Under the pieces are notes generated by a model that saw nothing but the letters and a program-made list of their open reading frames with translations, was not told the origin of the DNA and made no database searches. The translations under genes were made by a program, and so were the position numbers. A DNA stretch of 38,971 nt, taken from a virus. Of this stretch, positions 5,904-12,851 are shown piece after piece. Each line of letters starts with the position of its first letter. Position 1 is the first letter of the stretch. Where the stretch lies: positions 1 through 38,971 of IMG/VR virus record IMGVR_UViG_3300044630_001509, one strand, 5' to 3'.

Positions 5904-7679
5904 TTACAGCACCACTGCTTCAATTGATTTAATTCCAGCATCGTCACTGGATTCTAAAGCTATAGCAAAAACATCTTTACATTCGTTAGACACTATAGCA
6001 CATCCGTAATCGCCAGCAGTTAATCTGTCTCCTTTCTTAACTGTACCATTTACCTTAACTGGTACACGTCCTTTTAGTGCGATATAAGTACCGCCTTCGA
6101 GATCTTTGTTCATCATAAATGCAGGATTAGCACTTACAACACCAATCGCTCTTTGTCCGGCTATTGATGCAGTAACTTCTGCCTCGCCGCCAACAACGAC
6201 TACAGTACCAACTTCATAGTCTTGATCTGCAAGATATTTTTCTGCTAGGTCAGCATATCTAGCTGCTGTGGCTGTGCCTTGAAACAATGAGGCATATATA
6301 TCACCACTAGCATCTCTAGCTGCGATTGTGTTAGCTGTTGCAGTAGTCGCTGATGATCTATATGCTGCACCGACTAGTAATTGATCAGCTTTGTCTGCTA
6401 TTCCAGTGAACCTTACAGCAGTTATATTACCAGACGCATCTCTGAGTGCTAGTGTATTAGGTGTCGCAGCAGTTGCTGGCAGTTTAGAATCTAGGGCAGT
6501 AGCGTTTGATGCTGTACCTGTAACATTACCTAGTACGTTACCAATTAGTGTTCCCTGTAAATTAGCAGCGGGATATCCGATCTGTTTGGTTGTGGCATTT
6601 ATTAATACTGTAGAATCAGTGCCTACAACATTTCCTGTGAATGAACCTGTGAATCCTTTTGTTGTGGCATTGTAAGCTGTGGTCGAATCATTGGCTAATA
6701 TATTACTGTTTGTAGCTGTGGCATAGACTGTGGCCCATTTGTTAGTGGCTGATCCTAGATTATACACATTTGTCGTACCAGGAACAACGCCTGAGCTGTT
6801 GAATACTGCAACATCTCTTTCATCAGTGGTTTCCGATACTGTGATACGCATCGTGATCTCATTACCTAGACGATTTTCAATGATAACTTCGTCTGAATTT
6901 TCTACACGAATACGAAGATCGTTGCCGTCTCCTAGATTAAATCCTGGATCCTTGAATGATATTTCACTGTCAAATACAACACTGCCTTTTTGTAGATAAT
7001 CAGCAGCCAATACACCACCTAATCTTAGAGCATTTGATGATGTTCCCCAATATACATAATCGTTCTGACTCACTCCCGCTGAGTTAGTAGATGCTAGAGT
7101 AATACCTTTCTTAATGGTGTTTGGACTTGTGAATCCAGCAATTGGGTTCACTGTGGTACTTAGATTGAACGCAGGATCATTATTGATGATAGCTACGCAA
7201 TTACCTGCTGCTAAAAGTTTGAGAATAGTATGACTGTTATTGAGATCATCTTTAACCACTTGCGCTACAACAGAACTAGTACCTAGATCTGGACTAGCTT
7301 CAGGTCCAACTAGTACAAATTGAGCGCCGTCATAGGTATATAATTGCTTGGCTGTGGAATCCCACCAAAATTCTCCTACTGCTAGTCCGCTGGGTGCAGT
7401 TACGCTAACTTCGGCACCGCCGGCTACTTTGAATTGAGAACCATTATAGAATTTTAGACGCTTGTTGGCGCTGTCATACCAAATTTGCCCTAATATTGAT
7501 TTAGGTGGCTGTGTGGTATTTGCAAAATTTTCTAATAAATGCAGAAAATTTTCATTCTGTACTTCACCATACCCTGCGTAGTTTTTACCTACAAAACGCA
7601 GATCGGTGGTACTGTCAATGGTTCCGTCTTCTACAGAAGTTAAAAATGTCCCGTTAAACTTGTCTACTTGGTATGCCAT
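5904..7679 (-). CDS. Tail-fibre-like protein, 591 aa (paralogue 4 of the array)
   Basis: The N-terminal ~130 residues carry the domain shared by all four array members: MAYQVDKFNGT, GYGEVQNENFLHLLENFA, then two W-x-D units (GQIWYDS... and GEFWWDS...). It is the likely baseplate or fibre docking part. The shaft has repeats of the type TxxTLALRDASGNITA ... FTGIADKADQL and a YNLGSATNKWATVYA motif common in phage fibres. The C-terminal ~115 residues start ARYADLAEKYLADQDYEVG and contain beta-rich segments (GRVPVKVNGTVKKGDRL). I recall this C-terminal type from many phage fibres, probably a distal or trimerising domain. GAGAGA precedes the ATG, and a GATAAATA box at 7705-7712 gives it its own likely late promoter. 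Confidence 0.8.
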   Translation of the reverse strand: MAYQVDKFNGTFLTSVEDGTIDSTTDLRFVGKNYAGYGEVQNENFLHLLENFANTTQPPKSILGQIWYDSANKRLKFYNGSQFKVAGGAEVSVTAPSGLAVGEFWWDSTAKQLYTYDGAQFVLVGPEASPDLGTSSVVAQVVKDDLNNSHTILKLLAAGNCVAIINNDPAFNLSTTVNPIAGFTSPNTIKKGITLASTNSAGVSQNDYVYWGTSSNALRLGGVLAADYLQKGSVVFDSEISFKDPGFNLGDGNDLRIRVENSDEVIIENRLGNEITMRITVSETTDERDVAVFNSSGVVPGTTNVYNLGSATNKWATVYATATNSNILANDSTTAYNATTKGFTGSFTGNVVGTDSTVLINATTKQIGYPAANLQGTLIGNVLGNVTGTASNATALDSKLPATAATPNTLALRDASGNITAVRFTGIADKADQLLVGAAYRSSATTATANTIAARDASGDIYASLFQGTATAARYADLAEKYLADQDYEVGTVVVVGGEAEVTASIAGQRAIGVVSANPAFMMNKDLEGGTYIALKGRVPVKVNGTVKKGDRLTAGDYGCAIVSNECKDVFAIALESSDDAGIKSIEAVVL

Positions 7680-7704
7680 GGTCTCTCGCCCTTAATAATA
7701 CTGT

Positions 7705-7712
7705 TATTTATC
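7705..7712 (-). promoter_or_regulatory. Late-promoter-like box GATAAATA upstream of the 591-aa fibre gene
   Basis: The minus strand reads GATAAATA, an exact NATAAATA match and seven of eight positions of T4 TATAAATA. It lies in the 38-base gap between the 147-residue gene and the fibre gene start at 7679. The predicted start of transcription near 7699 leaves a leader of about 20 bases containing GAGAGA. A CTG/CAG pair flanks the box but is too short to mean much. Confidence 0.5.
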
Positions 7713-7717
7713 AGCCC

Positions 7718-8161
7718 CTATTCTTCTGTAGGTACAGTGGGTTTTGGCCACCAACTATAGGTATTAGGGTTAGATGCGTATGCATCGATAGCTGAATTGT
7801 GATTTGCAACTTTTTGACCTATCCAGCTACGCATTTCTTGGAATTCTGGTGTTAAAGGAATTCCGGATTTTTCGATACAGTCCGCAATAATGTTCAATTG
7901 TGTGTGGATTGGGTATCTAGCCAATATTTCTTTGTTGATGATAGTATCTAACACCACCTCTTCAACAATAGGTTGATCGTTTCGTGATCTGATAGAGCCT
8001 GTGGCAAAATCTCCCCAATAGTATTGGCTGGCTAAATCTATGGTCAACACCTTGTGTTTTACATTATTTGTTGTAAGATTAGTTACAAACGATGAATCGT
8101 AATCCATCATAGAAATCACATGGCTACCAGTTTCATTAAAAATTGCTATTTTTTGTGTCAT
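7718..8161 (-). CDS. Hypothetical protein, 147 aa, possible fibre assembly factor
   Basis: I do not recognise this protein firmly. It begins MTQKIAIFNETGSHVISM and has a central segment, ILARYPIHTQLNIIADCI (residues ~79-96), followed by a helix and a short tail rich in tryptophan and proline (YSWWPKPTVP). Small proteins next to fibre genes with a YP..QL-type helix and an aromatic C-terminus are often tail-fibre assembly chaperones; that is an analogy, not an identification. Its start overlaps the oxygenase stop as ATGA (8161-8158), so the two are coupled, and it ends just before the promoter of the 591-residue fibre gene. Confidence 0.75.
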   Translation of the reverse strand: MTQKIAIFNETGSHVISMMDYDSSFVTNLTTNNVKHKVLTIDLASQYYWGDFATGSIRSRNDQPIVEEVVLDTIINKEILARYPIHTQLNIIADCIEKSGIPLTPEFQEMRSWIGQKVANHNSAIDAYASNPNTYSWWPKPTVPTEE

Positions 8162-8652
8162 AATATTTTACCCCAGCTTAGTGCTAGACTGTATTTAGGT
8201 TCTTCGTCCTGTTCTATTTCAGTTACTTCATGTTCGAGATTCACCGGCATCTTTAATAGCATACCTGGTTTTTCTTCTACCAAATGTCCTTGGTTGTTTT
8301 CATCATACCATTTAAAATGTGGCTTAGTGGACTTTAAAAATATCAACTTAAATTTCCAATATCCACCAACGCTGTCTCTATGACGTTTTAAAAAATCACC
8401 TGGTTCATATTTGTTAATCACAAATCCATCACAGCTTCTATCTTCTTCTGGTAATGATTCATATACTAACTTTTTTAAATCTTCTGGCATATTCCAACGA
8501 AACATGCTTTTTAGCTGACTGTCTCCGTAGGCTGTGGAAAAATTATATTTTTCTCCAGGTTTTCTTACATTAAACTTATCAGAGTATTTTTCTGCTAGGT
8601 CTATTATAGCATCAACATTCTTGCAATAATTTTCCACACAGCTCACAGTCAT
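8158..8652 (-). CDS. 2-oxoglutarate/Fe(II)-dependent oxygenase (prolyl-4-hydroxylase-like), 164 aa
   Basis: This is a probable non-haem iron oxygenase that couples 2-oxoglutarate decarboxylation to hydroxylation of a substrate. The double-stranded beta-helix signature is present: H91-x-D93 in LKRHRDSVGG, a distal histidine H141 in NLEHEV, and K153 in PKYSLALSW at the position that normally holds the 2-oxoglutarate-binding Arg or Lys. NKYEPGDFLKRHRD matches the usual N.Y..G.....H.D run-in of phage and prolyl hydroxylase-type members. I place the start at the ATG at 8652, not the in-frame GTG at 8667, because GGAG lies nine bases before the ATG and the ATG overlaps the fibre stop as TAATG. Lying inside the fibre array, it may hydroxylate a fibre; that is inference. 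Confidence 0.85.
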   Translation of the reverse strand: MTVSCVENYCKNVDAIIDLAEKYSDKFNVRKPGEKYNFSTAYGDSQLKSMFRWNMPEDLKKLVYESLPEEDRSCDGFVINKYEPGDFLKRHRDSVGGYWKFKLIFLKSTKPHFKWYDENNQGHLVEEKPGMLLKMPVNLEHEVTEIEQDEEPKYSLALSWGKIL

Positions 8653-11006
8653 TATACGTAACTCCACGATCCTGTATAATTCCAGGTAGAACCGTTTGAT
8701 TGGTATATTAATTTAAATCCTGTGGCTGAATCAAATAGTGTTGTTGTGGCTGCCACTGACAGTGTTCCGTATTGATAGGCGCTAATCCATTGTGCACCAC
8801 TAACAGATGTTGCCGTAGTAGCAAATAGCACATTTATAATAAAATCAAATGTTGTTCCCACTGTGACTGTATTTGCAGGTAGATATGCTTGTATTAGATC
8901 TCTATATTGACTGCTTGGTGTAGTTACATTTGGTACTGGATCACTGACCACTAATCTGTTAGGAATCTTAGCTAACATATTATCTACATAAGCTGTGGTA
9001 GCAATTCTTGTACTGCCATCAAATGGAGATCTAGTTGTAGAAAATTGTGCATTAACTGCTGTCGTGTTTAACACATTAGTTGCAGCATTATAGGTCATAT
9101 TAGTGTTGACCTTTGCTGGAGTATTACCAGAGGATGCTGTGGCGAATGTTACATAGGCTGTGGTAGAACTAGTATCATCAGTCACTGCTATGTTAGCAGC
9201 ATTGGTAGAGTTTGTGGCTGTACCTGTTAGATTAGCGGTGATTGTCCCAGCAGCAAAATTTCCGCTGGAATCACGTGCCACTACTTTGCTGACTGTATTT
9301 GAGGAGGTAGCATCAACAAAAATTGTTACTGGAATAGCACTGGATCCATCATAGGTAGCTACAGGTGCATCTGTAATTGTATTTTTTAGTGCTAGATAGC
9401 TGCCTGGAGTTAATCCTTCAAATGTTGGATTTGACCATATTAAAGTATTGCTAGCCCCTGCTTTTAAAATCTGTCCGGGCGTGCCTACTGATAATAGTCC
9501 TGTTGTAGATATTGCTGTTTGATATACTAATGCACCTGCACCGCCACCTGCAACATTAGTCGCTGTGGTTGCTAGTGTTGCTGTGTCAGCATTACCTACC
9601 AAATTATTGGCATAAATCTTATTCCATTCTGCTGCAGGATGACCTAGATTAGTCACACCTTCTGTGTCAGGAATAAATGCCGGAGCATTCAACCCTCCTA
9701 ATGCCAATGATTCCGATGCTGGAATAAAACTTAAATCTGTTACAGCACCTGGTTGACTGGTATCTGCAATATCAAAATTAATTTTTTTGTTTGTGGCAGT
9801 AACACGGATGGTAGGAGTTGCACCATCTATCAGCATCTTAAATTGACTGCCAACATTTATTCCAGCATCAGCTACATTTAAATTAGTCAGTAATCCTACA
9901 GTGCTTAGATTAGATTGTGACACAGACGGATTAATAAATGTACCTGTTAGTGTTTCAGCATTAGCTGGTACAGTAACATTATCTGTGCCATCAAACAATA
10001 CACCGTTGATACTTCTAGCTGTGACTAATCTTGTAGCCGAAGCTGCATTACCACTCAGTGTTGGGCCAACAAATTCGTTAGCAATTACCTTATTAAATGT
10101 ACTGGTTCCAGAAGCAGCAGTGACATTACCTGTTACTGATCCTACTAAATCCGCTGTTATTGTTCCGGCGGCAAATCCACCTGAACTATTTCTCACAACT
10201 ACTTTGCCAATGATGTTGGCTGAGCTAGCGTCTACAGCCCACGTTATTTCACTGGATCCATCAAAATCTGATCCTGTTAGATAATCGCCTTTGACCAGCT
10301 TGTTTGTGGTGCTGGATTTCACTATGATGTTTGATGCACCGTTGAATAACACACCATTGATAGTTCTTGGAGTTTCTAAGAACGTTGCGCTGGTGGCGTT
10401 TCCAATTAGGCTTCCTTTAAATTTTCTTAGACTTGAAAGAGTGATTCCTGTTTCAACATCTAAAAATCCTTCTACAGCGTTCGATGCTGCAATAGTAAAT
10501 GCTATTGAAGAACAGATAGCAGTAACTATTCCATTGACAGTGATTAAAATCACCGGTCTTGTAGTGCCTGTGGTATCTATTAGAGTTGTGCTTCTAGCCC
10601 TTGTAGTACCAAATCCTGCCACAGCTTCTGGGCCGATAAATGTCCACCCTGCTGCGGTCCACACATGCAGTGTGTTGTCTGTGGTTCGCAACCATAGCTG
10701 TCCTAATGATGCACCTTCTGGGGCTGTTGAGGACAATACCGCTGCTCCCACAATGGCCCATTTTGCTCCATCATAGACATACAATATACTGGTAGTAGAA
10801 TTAAACCAAGTCTGTCCTTTTAAGGGTCTTGCTGGCGGTGCTGTGTTAGCAAAATTTTCTAACAAGAAAACAAAATTTTCATTCTGTGTTTCACCGTAAC
10901 CAACGTAATTTCTGCCAACTAATCCTAGACTGGTTGAGGTATCAATGGTTCCGTCTTCTAGAACTACTAGTTCCGTGCCATTAAATTTGTTTATCGTGTA
11001 TGCCAT
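8652..11006 (-). CDS. Tail-fibre-like protein, 784 aa (paralogue 3 of the array)
   Basis: It has the shared N-terminal domain (MAYTINKFNGTELVVLEDGT, GYGETQNENFVFLLENFA, two W-x-x units, then GPEAVAGFG). The shaft holds recognisable fibre repeats: TPRTINGVLFNGASNI (~209) and TARSINGVLFDGTDNV (~325), plus an internal duplication in which VDASSANIIGKVVVRNSSGG (~255) and VDATSSNTVSKVVARDSSGN (~555) are each followed by FAAGTITA. NLGHPAAEWNKIYANN is the LG...W..IYA motif seen in the other members. A distal SPFDGSTRIATTAYVDNML segment is typical just before a fibre tip, and the final ~90 residues are probably that tip. It should be a virion fibre that binds the host surface. Its stop overlaps the oxygenase start. 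Confidence 0.8.
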   Translation of the reverse strand: MAYTINKFNGTELVVLEDGTIDTSTSLGLVGRNYVGYGETQNENFVFLLENFANTAPPARPLKGQTWFNSTTSILYVYDGAKWAIVGAAVLSSTAPEGASLGQLWLRTTDNTLHVWTAAGWTFIGPEAVAGFGTTRARSTTLIDTTGTTRPVILITVNGIVTAICSSIAFTIAASNAVEGFLDVETGITLSSLRKFKGSLIGNATSATFLETPRTINGVLFNGASNIIVKSSTTNKLVKGDYLTGSDFDGSSEITWAVDASSANIIGKVVVRNSSGGFAAGTITADLVGSVTGNVTAASGTSTFNKVIANEFVGPTLSGNAASATRLVTARSINGVLFDGTDNVTVPANAETLTGTFINPSVSQSNLSTVGLLTNLNVADAGINVGSQFKMLIDGATPTIRVTATNKKINFDIADTSQPGAVTDLSFIPASESLALGGLNAPAFIPDTEGVTNLGHPAAEWNKIYANNLVGNADTATLATTATNVAGGGAGALVYQTAISTTGLLSVGTPGQILKAGASNTLIWSNPTFEGLTPGSYLALKNTITDAPVATYDGSSAIPVTIFVDATSSNTVSKVVARDSSGNFAAGTITANLTGTATNSTNAANIAVTDDTSSTTAYVTFATASSGNTPAKVNTNMTYNAATNVLNTTAVNAQFSTTRSPFDGSTRIATTAYVDNMLAKIPNRLVVSDPVPNVTTPSSQYRDLIQAYLPANTVTVGTTFDFIINVLFATTATSVSGAQWISAYQYGTLSVAATTTLFDSATGFKLIYQSNGSTWNYTGSWSYV

Positions 11007-11022
11007 TTATTCGCCCCTGGTC

Positions 11023-12837
11023 TTAGAATGTTGCACTATCTGAAATATGTGTCCATGATCCCACTTGAATCTGGAATGTCTTAATAAATCTCAACACAGA
11101 TATTGGCGCAGCAGGCACAGTGGCTATACCAATCGCAACGTTGGTCACTGCTGGTGCAGTTCCTGTTGGCGTGGTAAATGTTGCTGTGCTCTGACTTATC
11201 AGCGGATTTATATCCAGTGTTGTTGTAGAATTGTTAGCAATACTGCAGAGAATCCTGCAATATGTTTGATCTCTGTATTCTGGTCCTGGTGGTGCCATTA
11301 CATTCAATATGTTGTTAATGATATAGATATTAGTTGGAGTGTCGCTAAAATCCATGCTCAATATTATTGAACGTGTTTCCACTACATAATCTACGTATTC
11401 TTTTGTGGCAGCGTCTTGAGCGCCTGTGGGGTCTGCCAAACCTGTGATCTTAGGCGAACCAATTAAGGCCACATTGCCAGTGCCATCTGGTTCTAATTCA
11501 ATATCAAAGTTACTAGATACAGTAGAGATTCTATGATTCTGTAGGCGCATTTGCGTAACCGGTGGTGCACCTGGTCCAATGTTCACTGTGTTTTGTGTAC
11601 CGAATGATGTTACACCAGGAATTGCTGTGATTCCAGGGCCTAGGCTAGTGCCTGATAGCACAGTAATACCGTTGATTTTGAATTCTTTACCAGCAACTAA
11701 GTTGATATGTTCTGTGCTGTCCCAAGCCGTCTGAGGACCATTCCATAAAAATTCATGGTCTGTAGTACCTCTTAGAATGATGCCGCCGCCGTCAGCATTC
11801 GCATCTGATCCTGCTGTACTGTCGCCTGCGCTGGCTAATACTATGTTTTTATCTTCAATGGTTAATACTTCAGTGTTCACTGTGGTAGTATTACCTGTAA
11901 CTGTTAAATCTCCAGTTACCAACAAGCTGCCGCCAATATTTACTTGGCTGGTAATTTGCCCTGCATATAAATCAATAATTCTAGAAGCAGCTTGTATCGA
12001 TATAGCATCTTCTTGATTGATACCTTTACGAACGTTTAAAATGAAATTCTTGTCTGCGGCGGTGTTTTGTAAAAACACATTACCAGTGTTTACGTTAAAG
12101 GCTCCTTGACCCGCCGATCCTATTACAAGTCCAAGATCTGCCGTAAGTTGAAGTTGTCCGTTAATTGAATTTGAAGTATCCTTTCTCACGTAGGTAGCTG
12201 CTGTAACCCCGCCTAAAGATTCTGAATTTGTGCAGGTAACAGCAAATTTCAATCCGGCAAGATTACCGGCATTGAAGCCGGGAATGATACTACCTGTAAA
12301 TCCTGAAATAGCAACTTTCGGAGTGAATGAATCTTTAGCAAATATACCTAGTAGTATTCCGTTGTTATAGAGATAAGTGACAACTCGAGTTTGATTTAGA
12401 GTATCTAATATGCTCGCTACTTTTAATCCGCTGATTCCTTGGCTACTAGAGTACGCTGGTCCCAAAAGTATAACAGTTGTGCCATCAAAGAAATATAGTT
12501 GTCTATCAACGTCATTAAACCATAGATCGCCAACTCCCAGTGATGTAGGTTGAGTATTGGCAATAGTTGCAGAGCTAACTGGTAAGAATTGTGTACCGCT
12601 GTATACTTTTAATTTAGATTCCGAAACATCAAACCATATCTGACCACGTATCGGATGCGTAGGTCTTGTTGTGCTGGCAAAATTTTCCAGCAACTTGATA
12701 AAATTCTCATTTAAGGCTTCTCCGAAGCCGCTGTAATTTTTTCCAATGAGTGTTAGATCCGTAGATAGTGTATCAATCTGACCATCTGCGACTGTTGCTA
12801 CAACGGTTCCGTCTTTCTTGTTTATTTGATATGCCAT
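11023..12837 (-). CDS. Tail-fibre-like protein, 604 aa (paralogue 2 of the array)
   Basis: The N-terminal ~130 residues match the other array members (MAYQINKKDGTVVATVADGQ, GFGEALNENFIKLLENFA, GQIWFDVSESKL, GDLWFNDVDRQL). The middle has a beta-rich segment, LTVTGNTTTVNTEVLTIEDK, followed by GGGIILRGTTDHEFLW, a unit that recurs in phage fibres and structural proteins. KITGLADPTGAQDAATKEYV near residue 470 is the classic pre-tip motif. The last ~110 residues (from MDFSDTPTNIYII) are unlike the tips of its paralogues, so receptor specificity probably differs. It is separated from the 784-residue gene by 16 bases. Confidence 0.8.
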   Translation of the reverse strand: MAYQINKKDGTVVATVADGQIDTLSTDLTLIGKNYSGFGEALNENFIKLLENFASTTRPTHPIRGQIWFDVSESKLKVYSGTQFLPVSSATIANTQPTSLGVGDLWFNDVDRQLYFFDGTTVILLGPAYSSSQGISGLKVASILDTLNQTRVVTYLYNNGILLGIFAKDSFTPKVAISGFTGSIIPGFNAGNLAGLKFAVTCTNSESLGGVTAATYVRKDTSNSINGQLQLTADLGLVIGSAGQGAFNVNTGNVFLQNTAADKNFILNVRKGINQEDAISIQAASRIIDLYAGQITSQVNIGGSLLVTGDLTVTGNTTTVNTEVLTIEDKNIVLASAGDSTAGSDANADGGGIILRGTTDHEFLWNGPQTAWDSTEHINLVAGKEFKINGITVLSGTSLGPGITAIPGVTSFGTQNTVNIGPGAPPVTQMRLQNHRISTVSSNFDIELEPDGTGNVALIGSPKITGLADPTGAQDAATKEYVDYVVETRSIILSMDFSDTPTNIYIINNILNVMAPPGPEYRDQTYCRILCSIANNSTTTLDINPLISQSTATFTTPTGTAPAVTNVAIGIATVPAAPISVLRFIKTFQIQVGSWTHISDSATF

Positions 12838-12851
12838 TTATTTTTCTCTAA

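Noticed and set aside
8652-8667. Longer oxygenase start at the GTG at 8667
   Set aside because: The GGAG just after that GTG is well placed as the Shine-Dalgarno for the ATG at 8652, and the ATG forms a TAATG overlap with the fibre stop. The five extra residues are outside the family core.
10291-10776. Plus-strand open frame of 161 codons inside the 784-aa fibre gene (with similar ones at 9901-10284 and 13102-13530)
   Set aside because: They lie antisense to clear fibre genes, have biased shadow composition rich in V, T, P and L, and lack ribosome-binding sites. They are shadows of the repetitive fibre coding sequence.
11000-11016. AATAAATGGCATA at the starts of the 784- and 604-residue fibre genes as late promoters
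   Set aside because: The box would be ATAAATG, not ATAAATA, and it overlaps the start codon. It reflects a shared A/T-rich leader plus the common MAY- start.
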